Assembly: GCA_021732665.1 (NCBI GenBank)
Contig: JAKFUL010000010.1
Coordinates: 62,001-126,000, forward strand
DNA: 64,000 nucleotides
Reading direction: 5' to 3'
Source: Acetobacteraceae bacterium
GTDB lineage: Bacteria > Pseudomonadota > Alphaproteobacteria > Acetobacterales > Acetobacteraceae
Shown: positions 9,163 through 18,618 of the stretch, piece after piece
Layout of the letters: each line of letters opens with the position of its first letter
How positions within the stretch are numbered: the first letter of the stretch is position 1
The notes under the pieces: model-generated
The model's input: only the letters and a program-made list of their open reading frames with translations
What the model was told of the DNA's origin: nothing
Databases searched by the model: none
Program-made: the position numbers and the translations under genes

Positions 9163-10665
9163 ATGGAACTTCTTCTCACCAACCTCGCGCACGGTTTCGG
9201 CGTCGCGCTCTCCTTCCAGAACCTCAGCTTCGCGCTGCTGGGTGCCCTGATCGGCACGGCCATCGGCGTGCTGCCGGGTATCGGGCCGGTGGCGACGATC
9301 TCGCTGCTGTTGCCGATCACCTTCGGCCTGCCGGCGACGACGGCCATCATCATGCTGGCTGGCATCTTCTACGGCGCGCAGTATGGTGGTTCGACCACCG
9401 CCATCCTGCTGAATTTGCCAGGCGAGGTGTCATCGGTGGTGACCACGCTCGAAGGTTACAAGATGGCCCGCAACGGCCGGGCCGGCGCTGCACTCGCCAC
9501 CGCGGCCATCGGCAGCTTCTTCGCCGGCACGGTGGGCACCATTCTGGTCGCGGCATCGGGGCCGCTGCTCACCCAGGTGGCCTTGAGTTTCGGACCAGCG
9601 GATTACTTTTCTCTCATGTTATTGGGCCTGATCATTGCCTCGGTGCTCGCCCAGGGCTCGGTCATCAAGGCCATCGGCATGGTGGTCTTCGGCGTGGCGC
9701 TCGGCCTGGTCGGCACCGATGTGCAGACGGGGCAGCAGCGCTTCACCTTCGGCATTCCTGAATTGTCGGACGGCATCGGCTTCGTGCCCGTCGCCATGGG
9801 GATGTTCGGCATCGCCGAGATCATCCTCAACCTCGAACGCCCGGAATCGCGCTCGGTGCTCACCAACAAGGTGGGCAGCCTGTGGCTGACCAAGGAGGAG
9901 TTCCGCAGGGCCACGCCTGCCGTGCTGCGTGGCACGGTGGTGGGTTCGTTCCTGGGTATCCTGCCCGGTGGTGGCGCCGCTTTGGCCGCCTTCGGCAGCT
10001 ATATGATGGAACGCAAGATGTCGAAGGGCCGGGACCAGTTCGGCTCCGGCGCCATCGAAGGTGTCGCGGGCCCCGAGGCCGCGAACAACGCGGCGGCGCA
10101 GACCAGCTTCATCCCGCTGCTGACGCTGGGCATTCCGTCGAACGCCGTCATGGCGCTGATGGTCGGCGCGCTGATCATCCAGGGCATCCAGCCCGGCCCC
10201 CGCATGGTGGAAGCCCAGCCTGACCTGTTCTGGGGCCTCATCGCCTCGATGTGGGTCGGCAACCTCATGCTGCTCGTCATCAACCTGCCGCTGATCGGCA
10301 TGTGGGTGAAGCTGCTGCAGGTGCCCTACAAGTACCTCTACCCGGCGATCCTGGTGTTCTGCTCGATCGGCGTCTACTCGCTGAACAACAACGTCTTCGA
10401 TGTCTACATGACGGTGCTGTTCTCGGTCTTCGGCTACTTCTGCAACAAGGTGAAGCTGGAGGCGGCACCGCTGCTGATCGGCTTCGTGCTGGGGCCGATG
10501 ATGGAAGAGCATCTGCGCCGCGCCATGCTGCTGAGCCGCGGCGACCCGATGGTGTTCCTGGAGCGGCCGATCAGCGCGACCATGCTGGGCATCGGCGCCG
10601 TGGCGCTGCTGGCCATGGCGCTGCCGGCGCTGCGCAAGGGCAAGGACAAGGCGCTGGCGGAATAA
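9163..10665 (+). CDS. tctA: Tripartite tricarboxylate transporter large permease, TctA family
   Basis: 'LIGTAIGVLPGIGPVATISLLLPITFGL', 'IFYGAQYGGSTTAILLNLPGE', 'GILPGGGAALAAFGSYMMERK'. Confidence 0.93.
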   Translation: MELLLTNLAHGFGVALSFQNLSFALLGALIGTAIGVLPGIGPVATISLLLPITFGLPATTAIIMLAGIFYGAQYGGSTTAILLNLPGEVSSVVTTLEGYKMARNGRAGAALATAAIGSFFAGTVGTILVAASGPLLTQVALSFGPADYFSLMLLGLIIASVLAQGSVIKAIGMVVFGVALGLVGTDVQTGQQRFTFGIPELSDGIGFVPVAMGMFGIAEIILNLERPESRSVLTNKVGSLWLTKEEFRRATPAVLRGTVVGSFLGILPGGGAALAAFGSYMMERKMSKGRDQFGSGAIEGVAGPEAANNAAAQTSFIPLLTLGIPSNAVMALMVGALIIQGIQPGPRMVEAQPDLFWGLIASMWVGNLMLLVINLPLIGMWVKLLQVPYKYLYPAILVFCSIGVYSLNNNVFDVYMTVLFSVFGYFCNKVKLEAAPLLIGFVLGPMMEEHLRRAMLLSRGDPMVFLERPISATMLGIGAVALLAMALPALRKGKDKALAE

Positions 10666-10687
10666 CGGCCGCGCACTTCACGAACCG

Positions 10688-10724
10688 CGCCGCGGGGGGC
10701 AACCTCCGCGGCGTTTGCTTTTTT
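10688..10724 (+). terminator. Rho-independent terminator
   Basis: CGCCGCGG-N10-CCGCGGCG followed by TTTGCTTTTTT. Confidence 0.8.
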
Positions 10725-10733
10725 GGGGGTGTG

Positions 10734-11486
10734 ATGGATCTGGAACTCAAGGGGCGCGTGGCGCTGGTGACCGGCGCCTCGGCCGGCTTGGGGCGCACCA
10801 TCGCCCGGCTGCTGGCGGAGGAAGGCTGCCGCCTGGCCCTGCTCGCCCGCCGCCGCCCACTGCTGGAAAGCCTGGCTTCGGCGCTGCCGGCCAGCGCCGA
10901 GCCGCTGATCATCGAACAGGATTTCACCGCCGCCGATGCCGGGGCGCGTGCCCGCGACGCGATCCAGGCCCGCTTCGGCCGCTGCGACATCCTGGTGAAC
11001 AATGCCGGCTCCTCCCGCCCGCAGACCGATCTGGGCAGCGACGAGGTCTGGATGGAGGCGATGGAGATCAACTTCCATGCCGGAAGGCGTATCGCCCATG
11101 CCATCGTGCCGCTGATGCAGGCCCAGAAATACGGCCGGATCATCAACATCACCGGACAGGACGAGCCGTTCCAGATCAACGCCGCCAATGCCCCCAACGG
11201 CGCCGTGCATATTTGGGCCAAGGCGCTGAGCCGCACCCTGGCGCGCGACGGGATCACGGTAAATTCCATCCCCCCCGGCCGGATCCATTCCGAGCAGATC
11301 GACACCCGCATCATGCCCACGGCCGCATTGCAGCGGGAATGGGCCGAGCGCGAGGTGCCGGCGGGCTATATCGGCGAGCCGGAGGATCTGGGCGTGCTCG
11401 TCACCTTCCTGGCCTCACCGCGCGCCCGCTACATCACCGGCCAGGTGATCCATGTCGATGGCGGCACGCGGCGCTTCCCGCACTGA
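10734..11486 (+). CDS. SDR-fold protein with degenerate active site
   Basis: 'VALVTGASAGLGRTIA' glycine motif, 'ILVNNAG'; YxxxK position reads INAANAPNGAVHIWAK. Confidence 0.82.
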   Translation: MDLELKGRVALVTGASAGLGRTIARLLAEEGCRLALLARRRPLLESLASALPASAEPLIIEQDFTAADAGARARDAIQARFGRCDILVNNAGSSRPQTDLGSDEVWMEAMEINFHAGRRIAHAIVPLMQAQKYGRIINITGQDEPFQINAANAPNGAVHIWAKALSRTLARDGITVNSIPPGRIHSEQIDTRIMPTAALQREWAEREVPAGYIGEPEDLGVLVTFLASPRARYITGQVIHVDGGTRRFPH

Positions 11487-12290
11487 TCAGGGGCGCTCGC
11501 CCCGCGCCAGGCGGGCGGCGATCTGGTCCAGCACCGGCAGGATGTCGGCCACGCTGTCGATGCAGTAATGCGCGCCGGCGGCGTGGAGGCGATGGGCGGC
11601 GATGTTGCGCAGACGCGCCTGCTCGGCATGGGGCGTGGCGGCGAGTTCTTCGGCCGAGAGGCCCACCTCGTTGCCCGAAAGGGTCACGCCGATGGTCCAG
11701 CTGCCGGCCGCGATGCCCTCGCCGATGCCCGCCGGCGTGTCGTCCACCTTCACCACCGAGGATGCCGGCCAGACGCCAAGTTCGAGGAAGCAGCGATACA
11801 TCATCATCGGCGTGGGCCGCCCCTCGGCCAGGTCTCCGGCGCAGACGAGATTGTCCGGCGCATAGCCCTGGGCGGCCGCCAGCGGCAGCAGCGGCGCCAT
11901 GATCTCGCGCGTGTAGCCGGTGGTGCTGCCGATCTTCAGGCCCTGGGCGCGCAGCGCGCTCGCCATCTCCGCCGCGCCGAGGATGAGGGTGGAATGCTCG
12001 GGCTTGCTGACCACGGCCACGTTCATCGGCACGAAGATCTCGTAGATCGCCTGGGCGTCGGCGTCCGAGAAGGGCCGGCCATGCTTCGCCAACCAGGCCG
12101 CCGCCACCCGCGGTTGCGCGCCCAGCGTGCGGATGTGGTCGAGCTTCGCCATGCCCATCGGGCCGCGGGCCTCGGTGATCGTCACCTCCACCCCAAAACG
12201 CGAAAACACCTCGACGAAGACGCCCATCGGAGCGCGGCTGCCCATGTCCACCACCGTGCCCGCCCAGTCCAGCACCACTGCCTTCAACAT
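11487..12290 (-). CDS. phnX: Phosphonoacetaldehyde hydrolase
   Basis: HAD motif 'LKAVVLDWAGTVVDMGSRAPMGVFVEVFSRFGVEVT', 'VKVDDTPAGIGEG'. Confidence 0.9.
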   Translation of the reverse strand: MLKAVVLDWAGTVVDMGSRAPMGVFVEVFSRFGVEVTITEARGPMGMAKLDHIRTLGAQPRVAAAWLAKHGRPFSDADAQAIYEIFVPMNVAVVSKPEHSTLILGAAEMASALRAQGLKIGSTTGYTREIMAPLLPLAAAQGYAPDNLVCAGDLAEGRPTPMMMYRCFLELGVWPASSVVKVDDTPAGIGEGIAAGSWTIGVTLSGNEVGLSAEELAATPHAEQARLRNIAAHRLHAAGAHYCIDSVADILPVLDQIAARLARGERP

Positions 12291-13420
12291 GCGCTTTCTC
12301 CTGCCAGTTCCTCGATGGTTTCCTCCGCGATGGCGAAGGAGGTGCTGGCACCGGTGCCGCTGGTGATCATCACCACGCGCTGGCCGGGGCCGGGCGTGTC
12401 GCGGAACATCAGCCGGTCGTGGGCCGAGCTGTAGATGCCGGTCCAGCGCGCCGTCACCGGCGGGGCCGGGATGCCGAGTGCGGCCTCGAATTCATCGAGG
12501 ATCAGCCGGTCCACCGCCTCGGGCTGGAAGGGGTCGGGCGTCGCGCCGTAATGGTGGCTGTCGCCGACCACCAGCGCGCCATCGGATGATTGCACCACAA
12601 TGAGGTGAATGCCGTTCTCCAGCTGCGCGGATTGTTCGCGCCGCAGCACCGGGCGCAGCGCCTCAGCCTCGGGCAATTCGGAATAGCCGAGGTAGCGCAC
12701 CAAGCCCAGGTCGCTCATCACCGCCGCCGGCAGGCGGAAGCCCGGGCTTGCCAGGCGCAGCATGTGCAGCTTGCATTTGGTGACGCCATAGGCCGCGATG
12801 CGCCCCGGGAACAGCGCCAGGAAATCATCGCCGGGGCAGACCACGACGCGGCGCGCGGTGACTGCCCCGGCAGAGGTGACGACACTGCCGCCCTCCACCG
12901 CCAGCACCATGGTGTTGCGGCGGATCTCCACGCCATGCGCGCCTTCCAGCCAGGCGGCCAGCAGCGGGATGGCGTCGCGGCTTTCCACCCGGCGTTCATG
13001 CGGGCTGTAGAGCAGCGCGGCGGGGCGGCCGGCGGTGATGTCGGGGAAGCGGCTTGCGGCCTCGGCGGCGCCCAGCAATGCGCAGCCCTGGCCCATCTCG
13101 GTGCGGCAGAAGGCTTCCAACACCGAAGCCGCTTCGGGCCTGCGCGCCAGCATGGCCAGGCCGGGGTGCACCACCTGGATGCCGGCCTGGGGCGCCACCT
13201 CCTCCCACACATCGCGCGAGCGCATGGCGCGGCGCCAGCATTCCCCCGCCTGCTGGCCGGTGACGGTGACGAAGCCGAAATTGCGCACCGAGGCGCCATT
13301 GGATTGGGCATCGCGGTCCAGCACCACCACGCGCATGCCCGCACGCGCCGCGGCCAGGGCATGCGCCAGGCCCAGGATACCCGCGCCCACAATGGCGATG
13401 TCGTAGGCTGCGGCCATCAT
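12284..13420 (-). CDS. FAD-dependent oxidoreductase, TIGR03364-like (phosphonate-associated)
   Basis: 'DIAIVGAGILGLAHALAAARAGMRVVVLDRD', 'ASVRNFGFVTVTGQQ'; adjacent to and overlapping phnX. Confidence 0.82.
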   Translation of the reverse strand: MMAAAYDIAIVGAGILGLAHALAAARAGMRVVVLDRDAQSNGASVRNFGFVTVTGQQAGECWRRAMRSRDVWEEVAPQAGIQVVHPGLAMLARRPEAASVLEAFCRTEMGQGCALLGAAEAASRFPDITAGRPAALLYSPHERRVESRDAIPLLAAWLEGAHGVEIRRNTMVLAVEGGSVVTSAGAVTARRVVVCPGDDFLALFPGRIAAYGVTKCKLHMLRLASPGFRLPAAVMSDLGLVRYLGYSELPEAEALRPVLRREQSAQLENGIHLIVVQSSDGALVVGDSHHYGATPDPFQPEAVDRLILDEFEAALGIPAPPVTARWTGIYSSAHDRLMFRDTPGPGQRVVMITSGTGASTSFAIAEETIEELAGESAC

Positions 13421-13585
13421 CCCTGCCCTGGAAACCGGCGGCACCCTAGCCGCCGGCCGGCCACAGCCATAGGGGGCTTGTGCCGCGCCGCGCATTTCAT
13501 GGCAGTGTCACACAACCACCATTCGCGCGCGGCTGTTGCGCGGCGAAGGTGGCGCGGAAAACATCAGACCAGCAGGGAGTGCTTC

Positions 13586-14608
13586 ATGCGCCGTATCCTT
13601 CTCGCCGTCGTGGCGGCCATCGGGCTTTGCGCCACCCAGGCCGAGGCGCAACAGCGCACCCGCCTGACCGTCTACACCGCGCTGGAGAACGAGCAGCTCG
13701 CCCCCTTCAAGGCGGCCGCCGAACGCGCGGTGCCCGGCATCGAGATCGCCTGGGTGCGCGACAGCACCGGCGTCATCACCGCGCGCCTGATCGCCGAGCG
13801 CGCCAACCCGCGCGCCGACGTGATCTGGGGCCTCTCCGTGTTCAGCCTGTTGCAGCTGGAAGCGGCCGACATGTTGGAGCCCTACACCCCGGCCGGCGCC
13901 GAGGCGCTGCGGCCCAATTTCCGCTCCGCCCGCACGCCGATGACTTGGACCGGCATGGACGCCTTCGTCTCCGCCATTTGTTTCAACCGCGTCGTCGCGG
14001 GGCAGCGCAACCTGCCCCGCCCCACGGTCTGGACCGATCTGCTCAACCCCGCCTTCCGCGGCCAGGTGGTGATGCCCAACCCGGCCTCCTCCGGCACCGG
14101 CTTCCTCACCATCGCCGGCTGGATCGGCGCGATGGGCGAGGCCCCGGCCTGGGCCTTCATGGACCGGCTGCATGAGAATGTGCAGACCTACACCCACAGC
14201 GGCAGCGCGCCCTGCAACAACGCGGCGCGCGGCGAATACGGCGCCGGCCTGTCCTTCGACATGCGCTCGGTCGCGCTGCGCAACCAGGGCGCGCCCATCG
14301 ACGTGATCGTGCCGACCGACGGCGTGGGCTTCGACCTCGAAGCCACCGCCATCCTGCGCGGCACCCGCAACCTGGAAGCCGCCCGCCGCCTGGCCGATTT
14401 CACCGTCACACAAGCCGCCGCCGACCTCTATGGCCGCTTCTACGCCCTGCTGGCCCACCCGGCCGGCCGCAGCACGGTGGAGAACTACCCGGCCGATTTC
14501 GCCGCCCGTCTGGTCAGCCAGGATTTCTCGGCGCTGGCGGCACGTCGCGACGAGATCCTGCGGGAATGGACGCGCCGCTACGACGGCAAATCCGCCCCGC
14601 GGAACTGA
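13586..14608 (+). CDS. ABC transporter substrate-binding protein, putative 2-aminoethylphosphonate
   Basis: Signal peptide then 'RLTVYTALENEQLAPFKAAAERAVPGIEIAWVRDSTGVITARLIAER'; synteny with phnX. Confidence 0.82.
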   Translation: MRRILLAVVAAIGLCATQAEAQQRTRLTVYTALENEQLAPFKAAAERAVPGIEIAWVRDSTGVITARLIAERANPRADVIWGLSVFSLLQLEAADMLEPYTPAGAEALRPNFRSARTPMTWTGMDAFVSAICFNRVVAGQRNLPRPTVWTDLLNPAFRGQVVMPNPASSGTGFLTIAGWIGAMGEAPAWAFMDRLHENVQTYTHSGSAPCNNAARGEYGAGLSFDMRSVALRNQGAPIDVIVPTDGVGFDLEATAILRGTRNLEAARRLADFTVTQAAADLYGRFYALLAHPAGRSTVENYPADFAARLVSQDFSALAARRDEILREWTRRYDGKSAPRN

Positions 14609-14612
14609 GGCC

Positions 14613-15707
14613 ATGCTCGACCTTCTGGCGGCCAAGGAGCCCGGCCCGGTCTATCTGACGGTCGAGCGTGTCACGAAAAAATTCGGCACCTTCGCGGCGC
14701 TGCATGAGGTGTCGCTGACCATCGGGGAGGGGGAATTCGTCTCCTTCCTCGGCCCCTCCGGCTGCGGCAAGACGACCTTGCTGCGCGCCATCGCCGGGCT
14801 CGACCCGGCGACCACCGGCCGCATCACCCAGGCCGGGCGCGACATCACCGCCCTGCCGCCCTCCGAGCGGGATTTCGGCATCGTCTTCCAATCCTACGCG
14901 CTGTTCCCCAACCTCACGGTCACGGAGAATATCGGCTACGGGCTGCGCGGGCCGGACTGGCCCAGGGACAAGGCGCGGGCACGGGTGGCGGAGCTGATCG
15001 CCACCGTGGGGCTGGAGGAACACGCGAAGAAATACCCCTCGCAATTGTCGGGCGGGCAGCAGCAGCGTGTGGCGCTGGCCCGGGCGCTGGCGAACCGGCC
15101 CGGGCTGCTGTTGCTGGATGAGCCGCTTTCGGCGCTGGATGCCATCGTCCGCCAACGCCTGCGCACCGAAATCCGCGCGGTCCAAAAAGCGCTCGGCGTC
15201 ACCACCATCATGGTCACCCATGACCAGGAGGAGGCGCTGTCGATCTCCGACCGCATCGTGGTGATGAGCCAGGGCCGGATCGAGCAGATCGGCACGCCGG
15301 AGGAGGTGTATCGCACCCCGGCCTCGGCCTTCGTCGCAAGCTTCGTCGGCCGCGCCGGCAGCTTCGAGGCGACGGTCGAGCCAGAAGGCATGCTGCGCGC
15401 CGGCAATATGAGTATCGGCTCCGACGCCGTGGCCTCCCTCACCCCCGGCGCCGCCGCCCGCGCCTTTATCCGGCCCGAGGATGTGAAGCTGGGCGCGGAG
15501 GCGGAGGCCTATCCCGGCGCCTTCATGGCCATTGTCGGCGGCATCGAGTTCCTGGGGCCGTTCTGCCGCGTCCACCTGCTGGTGGAGGGCGTGACGCTGG
15601 AAGCCGATGTGCCTTCCGAGAAGATGCGCGCGCTGCATCTGGACAGCACGGCCCGCGTGCTGGTGGCGGTCCCGGCCAATCGCGTGATGGCCTATCCGCA
15701 TGTCTGA
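14613..15707 (+). CDS. ABC transporter ATP-binding protein, putative 2-aminoethylphosphonate (PhnT-like)
   Basis: Walker A 'GPSGCGKTTLL', signature 'LSGGQQQRVALARAL', Walker B 'LLLLDEPLSALD', C-terminal TOBE-like region. Confidence 0.9.
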   Translation: MLDLLAAKEPGPVYLTVERVTKKFGTFAALHEVSLTIGEGEFVSFLGPSGCGKTTLLRAIAGLDPATTGRITQAGRDITALPPSERDFGIVFQSYALFPNLTVTENIGYGLRGPDWPRDKARARVAELIATVGLEEHAKKYPSQLSGGQQQRVALARALANRPGLLLLDEPLSALDAIVRQRLRTEIRAVQKALGVTTIMVTHDQEEALSISDRIVVMSQGRIEQIGTPEEVYRTPASAFVASFVGRAGSFEATVEPEGMLRAGNMSIGSDAVASLTPGAAARAFIRPEDVKLGAEAEAYPGAFMAIVGGIEFLGPFCRVHLLVEGVTLEADVPSEKMRALHLDSTARVLVAVPANRVMAYPHV

Positions 15708-17397
15708 CATGGCGCTGCCCGCCCTGGCGGTGCGGCCGCGCGCGGGGACCGACCAGCGCCTGATGCAGGGCGCGCTGCTGCTGGCGGCGGCGTTCCTGGC
15801 GGTCTTCCTGGCGCTGCCGCTGGGCTGGCTGCTGGTGCGCGCCTTCCAGGACGCCGATGGCGCCTTCGTCGGGCTGGCGAATTTCGCGGCCTACGTCACC
15901 ACGCCCTCGCTCGCGGTCTCGGCCTGGAATTCGCTCTGGGTCGCCTCGCTGACCACGGCGCTGGTGGTGCCGCTGGCCTTTTGCTTCGCCTATGCGCTGA
16001 CCCGCAGCCGCATACCCGGCAAGCCCGTGTTTCGCGCGGTGATGCTGCTGCCGGTGCTCGCACCATCGCTGCTGCCGGCGCTGGCGCTGATCTACCTGTT
16101 CGGCAACCAGGGCATGCTGCGCGACCTGCTGCTGGGACATTCCATTTACGGCCCGATCGGCATCGTCATCGCCCAGGTGTTTTATTGCTTTCCGCATGCG
16201 GCGCTCATTCTTTCCGTGGCACTCGCTGGGGCCGATGGGCGGCTGTACGAGGCCGCGGCCGCGCTGAAGGCCGGGCGGGGGCGGATGTTCACCACCATCA
16301 CCCTGCCCAGTGCCACCTATGGCCTGGTCTCCGCCTCGGTCGTCGTGTTCACCCTCGTCGTGACGGATTTCGGCATTCCCAAGGTGATCGGCGGGCAGTT
16401 TCCGGTGCTCGCCACCGAGGTCTACAAGCAGGTCGTGGGGCAGCAGAATTTCAACATGGGGGCCGTGGTCGGCATCGTGCTGCTGCTGCCGGCCATCGCC
16501 GCCTTCATGCTGGAACGCTGGGCGCAGGGGCGGCAGGCGGGCGTGCTTTCCGGGCGCTCGGTGCCTTACGAGCCGAAGCCGCGGCTGGCGCGGGATTTAC
16601 CGCTGTTGCTGCTCTGCCTGGGCGTGGCGGCGGCGTTGTTGGCGGTGGTGGGGACGGCGGCCTGGGGCTCGTTCATCCGCTTCTGGCCGTACAATCTCGC
16701 CTTCACCTGGGCGAATTATGATTTCGGCCGGTTCGATTCCGCGGGCTGGGATTCATTGCTGCTCTCGGCGCGCTTCGCCGGCCTGACAGCGCTGTGCGGC
16801 ACCGCCATTGTCTTCCTCGTGGCCTATGTGCTGGAGCGCGGCGTGAAGACCGGCGCTCTGCCGCCGCTGGTGCGCTTTGCCGCGACCATGCCGCTGGCGG
16901 TGCCGGGCCTGGTACTCGGCCTTTCCTACATCCTGTTCTTCAACGAGCCATCCAACCCGCTGGGCTTTCTCTACGGCACGCTGGCGATCCTGGTGCTGAA
17001 CTCGCTGGTGCATTTCTACACCGTCTGCCATCTCACCGCCGTCACCGCGATCCGCCAGCTCGACCCGGAATTCGAAAGCGCCTCGGCCAGCCTGAAGGTG
17101 CCGGTCTGGATCACCTTCTGGCGGGTGACGCTGCCGATCTGCCTGCCGGCGATCCTGGAGATTTTCGTCTATCTCTTCGTCAATGCGATGACGACGGTCT
17201 CGGCGGTGATCTTCCTGTATGGCCCCGACACCAAGCCGGCCTCGATTGCCGTGGTGCATATGGATGAGGCCGGGCAATCCAGCGCCGCGGCGGCCATGGC
17301 CTGCACCATTCTGGCGGTGAATGTGGCGCTGAAGCTTGTGCATGTCGGCATGGGGGGCGCGATCGACCGCTGGACGCAGGGCTGGCGGCGGCGTTGA
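15700..17397 (+). CDS. ABC transporter permease (fused PhnU/PhnV-like, 565 aa)
   Basis: Two binding-protein-dependent permease halves ('YEAAAALKAGRGRMFTTITLP' and 'FESASASLKVPVWITFWRVTLP'); overlaps ATPase gene. Confidence 0.87.
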   Translation: MSDMALPALAVRPRAGTDQRLMQGALLLAAAFLAVFLALPLGWLLVRAFQDADGAFVGLANFAAYVTTPSLAVSAWNSLWVASLTTALVVPLAFCFAYALTRSRIPGKPVFRAVMLLPVLAPSLLPALALIYLFGNQGMLRDLLLGHSIYGPIGIVIAQVFYCFPHAALILSVALAGADGRLYEAAAALKAGRGRMFTTITLPSATYGLVSASVVVFTLVVTDFGIPKVIGGQFPVLATEVYKQVVGQQNFNMGAVVGIVLLLPAIAAFMLERWAQGRQAGVLSGRSVPYEPKPRLARDLPLLLLCLGVAAALLAVVGTAAWGSFIRFWPYNLAFTWANYDFGRFDSAGWDSLLLSARFAGLTALCGTAIVFLVAYVLERGVKTGALPPLVRFAATMPLAVPGLVLGLSYILFFNEPSNPLGFLYGTLAILVLNSLVHFYTVCHLTAVTAIRQLDPEFESASASLKVPVWITFWRVTLPICLPAILEIFVYLFVNAMTTVSAVIFLYGPDTKPASIAVVHMDEAGQSSAAAAMACTILAVNVALKLVHVGMGGAIDRWTQGWRRR

Positions 17398-17403
17398 TGG
17401 ACC

Positions 17404-18507
17404 TCAGGGCGACAGCCGCGCCAGCATGACCGCGACGTCGCGCAGCGACGCAGCACCCGTCTTCTCCAGCACCTGCCGCGCCTGGGTTCGCACCGTGGCC
17501 ACCGTGACCTGCCGCCGCTTCGCGACCTGCGGGCCGGAAAGCCCCGCCGCCAGGTCGATGGCCACCTCGGCCTCCGCCCGCGTCAGGCCGAAGACCTGCT
17601 GAACCAGTGTCAGCGGCGGCGCGACAGCCGCCGTCAGGCTGCGCGCCAGGAGCAGCGCCATGCCCGGCCGCAGCGGCCCCATTGCCAGGCGCCGCGGCAA
17701 GGGCAGGATGGTGATGGCGGCCGCGGCGTCCTCGTGCTCCCAACGCATGCCGCCGCCCGGCGTGATGCCGCTGGCCACGGCGCGGATCAGCCGCGCCAGC
17801 CGCAGGCCCTGGGCGCCATCGCTGGCCAGGGCGCCGCGGCCGAGCAGCGCGGTGCGGCGGATGGCTGGCAGTGCGCCGCTGCGCGACAATTGCAGCGCCG
17901 CCGGGCTGGCGAACATCACCTGCGAGGATGCGTCCAGCACCATCGCCGCCAGCGGCAAGGCCTCGAGCGCGGCCTCCGCGAGGCTGGCATCGGCCGCGCG
18001 CAGACGGCGTTGCACCCGCACGGCGCGCCCGAGATGCGGCACCATCCCGGCCAGGATCGCGCGCTCGCGCTCGGTGAAGGGCCGGCCATCCTCGGGGCGG
18101 TGCAGCCCCTGCGGCATGATCACGCCATCGCCCAGCAGTCCGACATGGCCGATCAGATGGAACATGCCGAGTTCGCGGGCGAAATCCTGGTAGAACTCGG
18201 AATCGCGAAGCTGCCTGTCGCCGATCAACTCATGGCCCAGCGCGATGCGCTCGGCCTGCGCGAGTGAACGTGTCCAGGGGTCGGTGTGGACGAAGTGGCT
18301 GGCATAGGCTTCGCGGCAGCCATCCGGCAGTTTTTCGGTGAGCAGGATATCCACCTCGCCCTGCTCCGGCCTGCCGTTCCACAAGGCGATGGAACCCGCG
18401 CCGGTGGCCCCGCGCAGCGCGTGACCGAAGGCCTCCCATGGACCCTCGCCGGACCCGGCCTCGTAGGCCAGCGCGCAGAGATCACCGATCAGCCGCTCTA
18501 CTTCCAT
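17404..18507 (-). CDS. LuxR-family HTH transcriptional regulator
   Basis: C-terminal HTH 'LTRAEAEVAIDLAAGLSGPQVAKRRQVTVATVRTQARQVLEKTGA'; start ATG 18507. Confidence 0.85.
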   Translation of the reverse strand: MEVERLIGDLCALAYEAGSGEGPWEAFGHALRGATGAGSIALWNGRPEQGEVDILLTEKLPDGCREAYASHFVHTDPWTRSLAQAERIALGHELIGDRQLRDSEFYQDFARELGMFHLIGHVGLLGDGVIMPQGLHRPEDGRPFTERERAILAGMVPHLGRAVRVQRRLRAADASLAEAALEALPLAAMVLDASSQVMFASPAALQLSRSGALPAIRRTALLGRGALASDGAQGLRLARLIRAVASGITPGGGMRWEHEDAAAAITILPLPRRLAMGPLRPGMALLLARSLTAAVAPPLTLVQQVFGLTRAEAEVAIDLAAGLSGPQVAKRRQVTVATVRTQARQVLEKTGAASLRDVAVMLARLSP

Positions 18508-18540
18508 GAAAATTGAGATTAGCCGCACCGCGGGCCGGCG

Positions 18541-18562
18541 GCATCATCCCTTCTGATGATGC
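18541..18562. promoter_or_regulatory. Perfect inverted repeat, candidate operator between divergent genes
   Basis: GCATCATC-CCTTCT-GATGATGC in the 111-bp luxR/oxoamine synthase intergenic region. Confidence 0.5.
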
Positions 18563-18618
18563 GGCAGGACAGGCACGGATGGTGCTTTCCCGGTCACACA
18601 CAAGCGAGTGATGCCGCG

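Noticed and set aside
12590-13585. N-terminal extension of the phosphonate SBP ORF (672 aa total)
   Set aside because: Extension is antisense to the FAD oxidoreductase; the signal peptide begins at ATG 13586.
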